From Benincasa hispida (lineage: Eukaryota > Streptophyta > Magnoliopsida > Cucurbitales > Cucurbitaceae): a stretch of DNA of 64,000 bases. Shown here piece after piece: positions 32,730 to 44,570 of the stretch (the first letter of the stretch is position 1; the number at the start of each line of letters is the position of its first letter). The stretch spans positions 5,077,840 to 5,141,839 of the forward strand of contig NC_052355.1 in NCBI RefSeq assembly GCF_009727055.1. Direction: 5' to 3'. Below the pieces are notes generated by a model, which was not told where the DNA came from, did not search any database, and saw only the letters and a program-made list of their open reading frames with translations. The translations under genes and the position numbers were made by a program.

Positions 32730-34574
32730 TGGGTTTTATGTCCTAAAAACTCGCAGTTTGTAAATGGTAAACATTTTTATTTATCATATACTTGTTATTG
32801 ATCTCATAAATTGTATTAAAGTCTAAATCCTATAAACTAAGCACCATGACATATGTATGAGTACTTAACTTTATGTGGAGACATAAGAGTGGATGGGGTT
32901 CGAGTAAAATAGTCAAAATGATCTATGGTACATGAATGAGGTTGGGTACCTTATTCTGGTAACACTATTGGATGCGGCCTACTTTGTAGTTGTACAAAGA
33001 GTTGTAAAGTGCTACATATGATGTGATCCTAATTCGTACATGTTATGACATGAGGAGTGGGGGCATCTATGCAATGAGTTTGCATAAGATCAAAACCAAG
33101 AAATAAGTCACTTCTTACTTTATAACATTGTTTACTATTTAAGACTGACTATTTCACCTAGATGATCTAGGTCACTCGATCCTAATCCTGACTAACTATG
33201 AAACTTCTGTTTATTCTGGATTGCCCTTAGATTTGCATAATTTTAGGGTTGGCTCAACAGCGCTGACTCAGTAAGACTCCCATTTAAGGGTTAGAACTGG
33301 ATAGAAAGCTAGGGACATAGGGTGTAAGACAGAGTTCACGCCTACCGATTTAAGGATAAGAGAAAGGTTTTCTCTTAAGTACTAAATCCAGGTCTTGAAC
33401 AAGGGCCCCACCCTCTCACTGGGCTGAGAGAGTTTGGTTTGGTGATTGAATCACAAACCAGTTATTCATTAGAGGATCAGTAGGGACGGGAGAAATAAGA
33501 CGTAATCTCGGGGTAAAACCGATATTTGACCCAACAGTTATTACGAAACCCTGTGAAGGGGTCAACTTGCTGATTATGGTTAAATCATGTGGACATAATA
33601 TATCACAATGAGGCAAGTGCAACTATGGGCTTTAGTGGAATGACCCATTAGTTAATGAATGGAGATTAATTTGGTCTAATGAATTTAGCCAATTAATCTT
33701 GGATCGTTGGAGCTCATGATCTGTAGGTCCACGAGGTCCCCTACTAGCTCGTAACGGACTAGCTCTAGAATAGGCTGATAAGTTAATTTGAAACGTTCAA
33801 ATTAGAATTAAGGGAATTAGTAATTATATGAGATATAATTATGTTTAATTTTAGAATTAAACGTAAATAGAAGAATTTATATATTTAAATATGATTTAAA
33901 TATATAAAGGATTATGTATGATAAAATTAATTTAATATTTGATATTAAATTAATTATGTTTTATTTAATAATTAATTTATGAAATTAATTAAAATTTTCA
34001 TTTTTTAAAATCAAAATAGATTTTATAAAATAAAATTTTGTTTTTTAGATAAAATGGAAAATTCGAAATTCAAAAACACAAAATGGAAAAATGAGTTTTT
34101 CCATTATCTATCTTTGAAGTAGCTCACACATGAAGCAACGTCTTGGCCTTGTCTTCTCCAAGCATGAGCTGCAACTCATGCAGCTCTTCTCTTTGCATGT
34201 TGATCTGCAATATAATGAGAAGATTGGAGTGAAAATTGGGCATGCAATCAAAATAGTTTTGAGAGAAAATTCGGTTTGAAGAATGGTTCTTCAATAAGGT
34301 TGCAGCAATGAGTTTTTCTCCTTCATCCCTTGATTCAAGCTTGTTTTGAGTCCCACAACTCAATCTAGAGCACCAAGAGAATAGTGGGAAGATCTTGAGG
34401 TGGTCTACAACAAGATATGGAGAAGATTGCAGCTAGAGAAGGATCTTTGAAGGAGTTTTACAAGAGGTATGTCTTGAAACCCATTTTTCTATAGAAACAT
34501 GCTTTATATTATGCCAAAATTAGTGAATTTGAATGCTTAGATGATCCTTGTGCTTCTGTTGCAATTGATACAAT
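32730..34574 (+). repeat. Solo LTR, copia-type (family D), inside C1
   Basis: It begins TGGGTTTTATGTCCTAAAAA, resembling the opening of family C LTRs (TGATGCCCTAAATC) but clearly a different family. It also shares the GGTACCTTATTCTGGTAACAC block. It is flanked by CCTAT on both sides (32725-32729, 34575-34579). No primer site or coding follows, and C1 coding resumes on the other side. The terminal bases TG...AT are imperfect, so the 3' border could be off by a few bases. Confidence 0.75.
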
Positions 34575-35012
34575 CCTATATCACCAACCTCTTAATCCTA
34601 TTGAGATTAATGTGCCCTAATCTTAAGTGCCAAAGTTGGGCATTTTCTTTAGGAAAATTTTTAAGTCACTTATTTTGAGTTACGACAGTTTTTAATATCT
34701 CTATGTTTTGGAGGGCATTTGTTGCTAATAGCCTTAGCACATACAAATTACTTTCCAGCTGTTCAGAACAAATATCAACACCATTCTTTGTAATAGACAC
34801 TTTATTAAGAGAGAAAAAGAGTTGATATTTACATTCAACTAAACACTTTACAGAAACTAAGTTCCTCTTTAAATCAGGAACTACATATACATCATTCAGT
34901 AAATCACATATACCTTGTTTAGCCTTCTTCTTTTCTTCCAAATATCTGGGGTAGTTTCTCTTCCAGTGACCATCCTAGTTGCAATGGAAACATTTTCGTT
35001 TGTCAACCCTCA
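34575..35012 (-). pseudogene. C1 gag zinc knuckle and pre-integrase domain; protease missing
   Basis: Minus strand from 35012: CFHCN then a stop in place of the usual Trp, then DGHWKRNYP, where the last Cys of the CCHC knuckle is Tyr. About 15 residues later the text is already DVYVVPDLKRNLVSVKCLVE, the gag-pre-integrase segment. The protease that should lie between them (with its DSGA site) is deleted. HINLNRIKRLV-type sequence follows up to the family D insertion. Confidence 0.75.
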
Positions 35013-35758
35013 CTAGTTGCCTACCTCTTGGACCAGTAGGTTGTGGGTTTGTAGGCGCCTTCCTTTTACCACCTTTCTTCTTCTTCCACTTTTTAATGCT
35101 AGAGGAAGAGATGCATACTTAGTTCTAGAGGTCGAACCTTTGTGGAACTTTTTGGATGATGAAGCAACATTTACTTTACCCTTCTTCTCTTTGCTTTTTA
35201 GCAAAGATTGGAAAGTCTGCATCTCATTGAGTAGAGTTGTAAAGTTGTAGTCAACCCTGTTCAGAACAACGTTACTAATGAAATGAAGGAAATTTTCTGG
35301 TGACGATTCTAGAATGATGCTAGCTTGGCTGGCCTCATCAATACTCGACCCATTCATCTCTGCCACATTGAAGTGGACCATCATATTGAGAACATGTTCC
35401 TGAAAAGATGTTCCTTCCTTTATCCGTGAGTTGAAGATGTACTTAAGAGCGTCGTGCTTGAGTTGCGTGGACGGTTGTCCGAACATTTCCCTCAAGGAAT
35501 CCATGATCTCGCGTGCAGTTACCATGGGCTCATGCTTCTTGGCTAAAAATTTGTTAAGGCTGGCCAAGATATACGCTCGAGCCTTCTTGTTTGCTCGTGT
35601 CCATCGCTCATACGCGTCTCGAATGGTTCGAGCAATAATAGGAGGTGGAATAGGAGATCATCGATGATTAATATCGTGTTATGGGTGTTTTTCCAACTAG
35701 CGTAATTTTTGCCAGTCAGTTTATAGGTGACAAGTAAGCTTAAGGTCGTAGTAGCCAT
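35013..35758 (-). pseudogene. C1 Gag, copia type (broken)
   Basis: The start MATTTLSLLVTYKLTGKNYA (35758) is followed by SWKNTHNTILIIDD, the typical copia gag opening. A shift or deletion near 35650 replaces the next residues with an out-of-frame stretch; the frame is good again from 35567 (FLAKKHEPMVTAREIMDSLR, EGTSFQEHVLNMMVHFNVAE). Downstream it reads into the basic region and zinc knuckle. Gag would form the virus-like particle. Confidence 0.8.
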
Positions 35759-36413
35759 ATTAAAATTGCTGAAAAATGAACAAACTTAATTAAGTCTACT
35801 TGCATTAAACCACTTTTAGAAAACCAATCAAGTTTTAGCAAAATAGTTCTAGTGTACCCAAAGTGACATCTATTTTGCAATGATGCTTCAGTGAGGGAGG
35901 ACTAAAGTCACTGTAGGTTGATCAAGTGCCCCTTCACTGAAATGAGACATTCTCAACCATTAGACAGAAACAACTCCTTGTAACTAAATCTAATAGTCAC
36001 CATTGTTTGGTCTAGAATTTGTTAACATCCTTAACAATTTTGTATAAGTGTAACCCCTCATTTTAGGTCCTAGTGTCCCGCCCTAATGAGCCAACCTTAA
36101 GGAAAAGCCGATTAGGAAAAGAGACTAAAGCAACCCTATCCGTTTCTAGAGATAAAATAAAGAGTTTGGAAAACCTCCATCCTTTAAAGAGACACCCACG
36201 ATGCCATGAGGCGATGCACAAAAACTTTATTCAACCTAATGAGAGAGACCGAGGGATATGTTGTCACATGTCCCATTCCCACTTACTATGAACATTCTCT
36301 CCATTCACCTTGGTATTGATCTACCCAAATGCCACTCAAAGGGGGACACTTCTATGGTACCTTGAGGCCGAGGATAGATCTCACGGTGTGAAATTTTAAA
36401 GAAAAACGTGTAG
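35759..36413 (-). other. C1 leader, gag-proximal part
   Basis: No gene; untranslated sequence between primer site and gag, continued at 38962-41012 beyond a solo LTR. Confidence 0.6.
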
Positions 36414-36418
36414 AGGTT

Positions 36419-38956
36419 TTATAATAGGCAGAAATGCACGTTATTACAGTGCTAAGTTATTAAACAATGAAGGTTTGCGTTGATAAAATATGTTAGATTG
36501 TGTCCAAGAAGCATTAAGTTCATAACATTGCGGTCGCATGCGTTCATTGATGCGTTATTTTATGAGGTGAAAATGTGGATTGAAATTGCGGTGATGGAAT
36601 TGCGTTGAGCAACAAGTTTTCTCAGTGGAATCCAAGTATAAACCCCACTGAGTTTCCTGGTAAGTCTAGGGTTGAACTCAGGGACTTGGGAAAACGGTAT
36701 GCGGTGGTAGTTTTTAGGAAGACTTTGCAGTAACCAAATAATCAAATAGTTGTTTGGATTGTTGTTTACGGTAATAAAAATAAACAAATGCGGTAGAGTT
36801 TCGAAAAGAGTTGATAAAACAGAAGATGCGATGAGTATGCGGTGAACGGGTTGGGAAGGGTTCGACTAATACTTCCTAGGATGCGTTCATGCTATGCGAC
36901 CATGCAACACACATACAATAGTAAACCATCTCTTGATGCGAATGCTATGGCTTCTAATGCTAGAATGCATGCGATATATGTGATAAGTCTATAGGACCTG
37001 CACATAAGCCTCTATTCTAATCCATGTAATGACAAAATGACACACACAAATAAGGCGACCACATAATATCGTAACCTATCTCTAGGGTGCATACGATGCA
37101 GGTTGGCAAACAGAGCTTATCTCTTAGTCCCTATCTCTTGCTTATGCAGATCTAATCTTGCTCTCTCGAGTCTAGCTTCTAACCTAGCTCTCTCAAGTCT
37201 TAGGTTCTTTCTTCAGACTCTCTCTCAAGTAGCTCTAAAGAAGTGTTGGGCACAACATAAAACAAGATAATCGCATGCAATGAAGATCCTAGGTCATGTT
37301 AGCTTAGTTCTTTTCAACCCATTCGATAAGTTTAGCTATTCATGCGTGCTAATAAAGTGAACAGATGTAGAATAAGAACTTCCATTGTATAAATATAAAG
37401 TTGAAATACATAATACCAATACAAGCAGAGAATAAAGAGCCTGGTAGCAATCTCGCATAAAAATAGTTAACTTTTGTATTTTTATACATAATAACACAGT
37501 ATTAACGCAAGGCTTTGCGGTGATTTGCACTCGCAAGTATCTGCTCAAGAAGGATTGTCGCATAGGGCCACCACAACTTGGTGGGCGCATCTGGGTGAAA
37601 AGCATAATTAATCACGATGGGACAGAAAGCTGATGACGGTCGAGTCCAAATTAAGTTGACAAGCCGCTAATGGTCTACTATAGTATGTACACTCAGCTTT
37701 TTGGTGACAAATATTTGGTCCTTCAGTCAGAGAATTAAAGCCATCCCATCTGTGCAATCATAAGAGAGAAGCCGCCTTTCTCCCCGAAGCTTTATAAATA
37801 CCAAAGGCAACCTTCAGTAAAGGAGTTCAGAGAGTTAGAAAATTTTGCCTTAGATAGAATAGCCTTGTTCTTAGTTTTTCTTTTATTTAAGGCGGAAGCG
37901 AGAGAAGGAGATTGTGACAATAGATTGTTCCGGTGAACTTGGAAGAATGCCGGAAGCTTTGAGATCAGAGAGAGGGTCAGCTTCTGTGGAAGCAAGAATA
38001 TCTTTTGGACAGAATAGAGTTGATAGTGTAAAAGCTCTGGGAAGCAAGGGATTGCTACCAGGCTCTCTATCCTTATCTTCCATTGTCCTTTTGTACTTAA
38101 ACTTATCTATAGAAATGGAATTTACTTCTTTATATTTGTTCACTCTCTATTTATTACGCATAAGTAGCTAAATTTGTTGAATGGGTTGAGAAGCACTTAA
38201 CTAGTATAACTGGGGATCTTCATTCTATGCGATTATCTTGTATTATTTATGCATCATTCGTCCATTAGAGATACTTAGGAGGGTAGTCTAAGGGAAGAAT
38301 CTAGGCTTGGAAAAGTCAGGTTAGAATCTAGGCTCGGGAGAGTCAGATTAGAATGCATAATCAAGAGATAAGAGCTTAGGAATAAGCACCGTTTGCTATT
38401 AACGCATCGTATGCATCCTAGAGATAGGATATGATTGTGTGCGGTCACCTTGTCTTTGTGTGCATCTTGCATCATCGCATAGGAAGAGAGTAGAGAGTTA
38501 GGAATAAGCTTTATGGACACTATTGCATTCAACACATGCGTACTAGAATTAGGAGCACTGCATTTGCATTGGAAAATGATTTGCTGTCACATGAGTTTAG
38601 CATGATCGCATAGTTTGACGCATTCTCCGTAAACGTTAGCTAAAGACCTTCTCAACCTGTTCCTCCACATACTTAGTGTATCTACCGCATAATCGATCTT
38701 TTCTTAAATCTGCTACATACATTTATTTTATACCGCAAACAACAACCGAAAACAACTATTTGATTATTTGGTTACCGTAAAGTCTTCTTAGAAATTATCA
38801 CCGCATACTGTTTTCCCTAGTCCCTAAGTTTGACCCTGGACTTACCAAGAAACTCAGTGGGGTTTATACTTGGATTCTGCTGAGAAAACTTGTTGCTCAA
38901 TGCATTTCTATCACTGCATTTCATTCCATTATTTCATCACATAAAATAACGCATCA
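36419..38956 (+). repeat. Solo LTR, family B (copy B3), with an inverted LTR piece inside
   Basis: It starts TTATAATAGGCAGAAATGCA and ends GCATCA, with perfect AGGTT duplications (36414-36418, 38957-38961). From 36548 to 37452 the sequence is the reverse complement of the last about 900 bases of a family B LTR, starting exactly at the LTR terminus (TGATGCG...). After 37453 the host LTR resumes (CGCATAAAAATAG). TATA box near 37793. Confidence 0.85.
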
Positions 38957-38961
38957 AGGTT

Positions 38962-40079
38962 AAAGTGAAGTATCATATACCCCATTTACCTCCCACTGAA
39001 TGTTATACCTAGGGTTCATTAAGTTAGAAAATTCGGCTACTAATTTTAACTAAGTGGTATTTTAACTAACTGAATGTTTAATTTGCTCAAAAGCAACACT
39101 TGCTTTTGATGATTAAACAACTTTGATTCAAGTCTTATTAAACTCTTTAACATACTTTCATCAAATTTGCATGCATGTAACAAATCTATCTGTTTCACCT
39201 TTCCAAGTAGGTTCCCAGATAGGGGTGCGACGTTTCCATCGACTTAAGCACCCTAGCCTAGCCAGAATCAGCCTTAGCCAAAAGGTCTCTTATTGATATA
39301 TTTGGTATATATTTAATCTTTTATTAGAAATCAATTTAATCATATTAAACCGATTTAAAATATTAAACTTAGACATCTAATCTCATTAGAAATGTGATCT
39401 TAGGTCTATCTCAATCAATTTTTAAAACACTTTTAAAAGATGATTAAAGTCTAAGGTTTGCATGCAACTCTTTATTATTGATTTTAATTCTAATTTCATT
39501 AATTATAACTTTTATAAAAAATGAAACAATTAAAACCAATCAACATTGCTAGCTAGACATACATAAGTTATCTATAACAATTATAAATTAACCTAAGGTA
39601 GTTTCATGCTTCATGTAATGTTCATTCATTACTAATATTTAACTTTTATATAAAAAAGTAATGAACTGCTATAGCATACATTTCATGCTTACATACAACC
39701 TTATATTGTAACATTTATAATATAAATTATGCATGGATATGCTATAATGCATGCATATATTATAACGCTTATATTATGTGATGCACGAGCATGTTTATGT
39801 AATTTAATCATGGATACTAATATATTATAATACTTAAAATATAAAATGATGCATGAAATTAAATTCACAACCTATGGTGGGTTGGAAAATTATATGGCAT
39901 ACATTATGGCATATATAAGATAAACATACATCACATCTATATTCAAATAAAGTTGATAGACTGGGATAGTAAATCTCAAAACTGAAAAAGAAAAGGCTAA
40001 TCTATTACAAATGCTTAAGTTCACCGGTTTGGAACAGGTAAACCGGGTCTTGAACCGCTCGCCTTGAAGCCATGCAGCT
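38962..40079 (-). other. C1 leader, middle part (AT-rich)
   Basis: No gene. It has many ATGCATGCATAT-like words around 39670-39850. Read on the minus strand it follows the motif array and the GGTTCAAGACCCGGTTTACC block at 40064-40030. Confidence 0.55.
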
Positions 40080-40720
40080 TAATCGTGTAGTAAATCCCTT
40101 GATCGTCGAGCAACGAGCGTCGAGTGTAAACGATCGTGTAGGAACAATTGCGTAGCTTTGGACTATGCGACGAGTATGAAAGTCCACGCGATCGTGCAAT
40201 GCGCTTCGATTAACGCATGCCATGCGATCGTGTAGCTAAAGACTATGCGAGTCTCTTATACACATCTAGATGTGTATAAGAGACAGGATTTAGACTATGC
40301 GACGAGTATGAAAGTCCACGCGATCGTGCAATGCGCTTCGATTAACGCATGCCATGCGATCGTATAGCTAAAGACTATGCGATGAGCATGATAGTCTACA
40401 CGATCGAGTAGCATGCGCTGAGTATTGTATAATTTGCGATCGTGTTGCTATTGACTATGCGATGCACATGAGAGTCTACATGATCGCTTAGCACGCATGC
40501 CTTGCGACGAGTATCAAATACCGCGCGATCGTTTACTCCTCGAGTGCCTACGCGATCATGTAGCCAACACAACACGATCAAGTAGACAACTCTACACGAT
40601 CGCATCGCATTAACCATGCGATCACTTAGCAAATGCTACACAATTGGCAGAAAATTCTACACGAACGCATAGCCAAATCTAAACGATCGCTAGCTCAAGC
40701 TACACGATGCGACCACCGTT
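40080..40720 (-). repeat. Dispersed-motif array in the C1 leader (CGATCGTGTAG words)
   Basis: About 16 variants of GATCGTGTAG or GATCA occur in 640 bases, alternating with GACTATGCGA words and spaced irregularly at roughly 25-50 bases. Many are palindromic CGATCG. Part of the array is duplicated around a library adapter (40251-40286). Confidence 0.75.
40251..40286. other. Nextera mate-pair junction adapter (assembly contamination)
   Basis: GTCTCTTATACACATCT at 40251-40267 is followed directly by AGATGTGTATAAGAGACAG at 40268-40286: two Tn5 mosaic ends head to head, as in Nextera mate-pair circularisation junctions (two outer bases missing on the left). The 90 bases on each side (40161-40250, 40293-40382) are the same sequence with one change. 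Confidence 0.95.
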
Positions 40721-41012
40721 TCATCTTTTCCATCGAAACAAAATGCAACCTTTGCGTCTAAAGCTTCATAAATGACTAAAAATAAAAAAATGAATACATA
40801 CTCTATTGCAAGAATTAACGCCCAAAAATGTAGGAGCCCTTAAAAATGAACTTCTGTAATGTAAACAGAAAGGCAAAACATACCCCAAAAACATCCATCA
40901 ATAAACCATCCACATACATTTAACGATTAAACACAATAGAGGAACTTAAAACCCACAGAACTGTAAATGATTTGGACACATAAAATAGAATTTGGAATTA
41001 GAACACAACCTG

Positions 41013-41024
41013 GCTCTAATACCG
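41013..41024 (-). other. Primer-binding site of C1 (tRNA-iMet type)
   Basis: The minus strand reads CGGTATTAGAGC, two changes from the TGGTATCAGAGC site common in plant copia elements, two bases from the LTR end at 41027. Confidence 0.75.
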
Positions 41025-41026
41025 AT

Positions 41027-41134
41027 TGAAGGAACTCGTTTTATAGAGAACTTATGAGTGGAAGCGGATCGTCCAAATCCCATTACGATTGAAAACAAAC
41101 GTTTACAGTAAAACATATATATTATGCATTCTTA
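41027..41134 (-). repeat. 5' LTR of C1, terminal piece
   Basis: TGAAGGAACTCGTTTTATAG onward is the reverse complement of the LTR end and matches 20783-20890. After GCATTCTTA at 41134 the sequence flips to the other strand. Confidence 0.8.
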
Positions 41135-41633
41135 AAGATGGAATTCACTCCTTCCCTAAAATAGAGGTAAGTAGATAAATTGCTCCCTTAAGGACTGACT
41201 CCGTGTCTTGAACAATGTGGTGCCACACCCTCTCTTGGCCCGAGAGGAATTTAGTCATAGTGGGACTATGATCTATTATTCATTAGATGGATCAGTGGTA
41301 CTTAAGGAGTTAAATGTAACTATAGGGGCAAAACAGTAATTTGGCTCAGTTGTACTTATGAGCAATTTGTGAAGGATCATTGTACTGTTGATTGGTTATA
41401 TCCAATGGACATAGAAATATCTGTATTGTGAAGAGTGCAGTTGTCAGTCTTTAATGGAGTGCCCGATAGTTAACGGATGGTTGATAATGTAACTAAAGAG
41501 TTTAATTAATTATTCACATACTGTTGAAGCTTCAAACTATAGGTCTATAAGGTCCCCTTGGTAGCTCAAAAGCATTAAGTTAAGAATTAGTTTTTGGGTT
41601 AATTTGAAATGTTCAAATTGATAAGAGGGAATT
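41135..41633 (+). repeat. 5' LTR of C1, inverted block, first half
   Basis: From AGATGGAATTCACTCC it matches the middle of the family C LTR in plus orientation (compare 60253-60740), opposite to the LTR pieces on either side. It ends at the chromovirus LTR start, 41634. Confidence 0.78.
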
Positions 41634-44468
41634 TGTAAACCGTGAACCCTAATTTCCCTATTTGTGTATGTTTACTACTGAGACCAGTATGGTGAGTAAG
41701 TTAGTGTGAGAACTAATGTTTAATTGTAGGGAAAAGGGTGAAGAGTTAGAAGAAATGTTTAAGTTTGGAAGCTTGACTCTTGGGTGATGCTAGAAATTGG
41801 CTAAGTGTTGTTAGTGTGTACCCCATGCGTTGGCTTTGTGTTAGGTGTTGGAGTTGAGGCACGGGCATTGGCCTTACTTATTTGTTGAGGTTAGTTGGGC
41901 TCTTAAGGAAGCCAAGTGTGGCCGAGTGAGGAGAAGCCATGCGTTGGTTGTGCACGCCAAGAGGAGCCATGTTGAGAACAAGCAACCCTATGCGTGGACA
42001 AGGCATACGACAACCAAGTCTTGAGAGGTTAGTATGCTTGCGCTAGGATTGGCATTGCGCGAACGTGGGTGCTGGGCGTTGGAGCGTTGCGTGCGAATGA
42101 TCGCATAGCTGCTTGCGGGGCTGCACGATGCTCTAGGCAACGAGCTAGACATTAACACTAGATGTTAAGCATAAACGGTACACTAGGAGTGTAAGCACTA
42201 CACGATGAGAGAGCTAGACGATGGGCACAAAGCTAGATGATTGAGGCCTTGCATGAGTGCAGGCCAAGATAGGCGTTGAGTGCAAGATGCTGGCTACTTA
42301 GTGAGCTTTAGAGCTATGCACTGAACTAAGGCTGGCTGTGCATTGGTCAAGCTTTTGCATGCGATGAGTAGAGCTTGCATTGGTCAAACTTTGCAAAGTT
42401 GAAAGTGCTAGAGTTGCGATGATAATTGAAGCCGAGAGGAGGCTAAGGCACAAAGCACATGCGTTGGAATAGGTTTGCGTGAGAACTAAGGTATGCATTG
42501 AACCTAGTTGAAAGCATGCATTGATAGTACGTGAAGTAATCAGTCTTAAACCATTGATTAAGGGTCACTAGCTATCCTAATCTCTAGAATTAAGTCCACT
42601 TGAGTTGGAGGTGTCATGTTAAGCATTTATGATAAACGGTGGGAGGTAGTATAAAAGGGAGAATGAACTTCAAAAGGTCAGTTTGAGAAATTCATCCGTG
42701 CAAATTAAGGGTTCTTGGTGTCATTTGAAAGCTCTGAGAGTCTAGTTTTGGAGGTGGTACTTCCGAAAGAAGATGTCACCGGAATAAGGCTGGAGAAGGA
42801 AGAAAGTGACAAAAGGTTCAGTTCATAGGTGATTTTGGGCTGTCGATGAAGAATTGAGACTTTAGGATGAAACACAAAGAGTTTGAAGCTGAAATGTTAT
42901 GGTAAGCTTTCTAAGACAATTCTAAACAGGTTTGTAGAAGGAAATTTCTTGAGATGAGCTTTATAATTTGAGTTATTAATGAAGCAAATCGAATTTAGAA
43001 TTCTAAGAATAAGCACACGGCTTCTTGGGTTGAGTAAGTTGGCAGCTCAGAGTAGGCACTCGGAAAGACTAAGGGTGTAGCACCCCTATGCGTTTAACCT
43101 GCTGTTTGGGCTGAGGAGGCTTACGTTGAAGACTAGGATGCATAGATACTTATGTGAATGACCATGTGCTGCTGAAAGAACAATTAGAGCAAGTGTTGGT
43201 TGCATAGTGAGAATGCGATTGTGAGGTGTGTTGCCAGCATAGCAAGAGCAAAAATCTGAAGGAAATTTCTAAGTACTTGACCAATAGTAAGGTATGGGTT
43301 GAGTGAAAGTTATCTAAGGGAATGCTAAATGCAAGCTTAATTAAGAGTTAGTCTCAAAAGGGAGACCATTGCTAGTAGCTAAATATATGTTGTTGTGTCC
43401 ACAGGAATGATACCATTGCTAAAAGCATATCAACCTTTAAGGAGTAGCCCTAAAGTTGTGAGTGACTAAGTATTTATAATGTTTTAAAGAATCCATGATT
43501 TTATGAAAGATTATTCTCGTGCTAGCTAATTTACAAAGTAGTTTTTCCAAGAAAACTATGAGTTTATGTTTTCAAATGCATGCCATGTATGAAAGTATGT
43601 TGTCAAACTATTTATCTATACTCCTATGCACAGAGCATGCATTATATCCTTTAAAGATATGTTTCTATGCTTTTAGATATACATGCTTTAAAGAGTAAGT
43701 CTTAGTATGACTAATGTTACTTCAGGCTCGATACTGAAGGACTTGGAGAAGGTATCCAAACTATAGTACCAATGGTATGAAGGTACATAGTTACAACCAC
43801 GTGCATGTAGGTAGTTTGACATCAGAGATTGAGTAAAAGGGTTCTTTGTTGACTAAGGCTTGACATTGAGACTTAACCATAACAAGATTACTCTCAACTA
43901 AGGATTAGATTAATGTTTTATGATGAAAACACCTTTACATGTTTAATGCTTGGAAATTTTACATTTTAGTACAAGGCTACTGTAAAAATTTATGTTTCAA
44001 TATGATCTCTTTATTGAGACTGAAGCATGAAAACCTGTTTTCTTTCTTAAGTCACTCAATGGCTAGTAGGTCACTCCGTTTTTTCAAATGTTTTCTTTCC
44101 CTAGGTAGTGGTCAAATCCTCCGAAGATAGCTTTTCATCTGCTCTGCCACATAAACTCAAGAGTTCTAGTAACCCATCAGCTAGGTGGTTACTATAAATA
44201 TTTGTACACATGTTGTAGTTGTTGCATGTAGGGACTAAGTTTAGGAAGTTGGGACTAATGAGAATTGTTTTGTAAATTCTGTAAATGTTTTGTGTTTAAT
44301 GGTTAATGTTTGTCTGGCCTTAGTGGAAACTGCTGTGTTTGAGATTGCATGTTGTTATCAGATTATGTAAAAAGAGTTAGTAGGCAGTAAATTTCATAAA
44401 AGAGTTGATAACTGTTGTAGTCATGTGATTGCCTGGGTTAAGAGAGTTTTCTTGGAGGAGGTGTGACA
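41634..44468 (+). repeat. 5' LTR of the chromovirus
   Basis: It starts TGTAAACCGTGAACCC and ends GGTGTGACA, 2.8 kb. TATA box TATAAAAG at 42650-42657. It aligns with 48548-50417; the copy there lacks about 140 bases near its position 1280. Confidence 0.85.
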
Positions 44469-44471
44469 AGT

Positions 44472-44483
44472 TGGTATCAGAGC
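44472..44483 (+). other. Primer-binding site of the chromovirus
   Basis: TGGTATCAGAGC, a perfect plant tRNA-iMet site, three bases after the LTR. Confidence 0.9.
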
Positions 44484-44570
44484 ATAAGATTTTAGGTGAA
44501 AGAGAGAGTCCATGCATTAGACAGTCCCTTAAGTAAGTCCCTAACATGTGTACTTATTAATTAGGTAAAG

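Noticed and set aside
40251..40286. A natural inverted repeat or Tn5-like insertion
   Set aside because: Exact match to the synthetic mosaic-end junction used in mate-pair libraries, with duplicated flanks; contamination is the simpler reading.
40080..40720. The motif array as a CRISPR array or satellite
   Set aside because: Repeat words vary, spacing is irregular, the context is a plant copia leader, and no unit of constant length exists.
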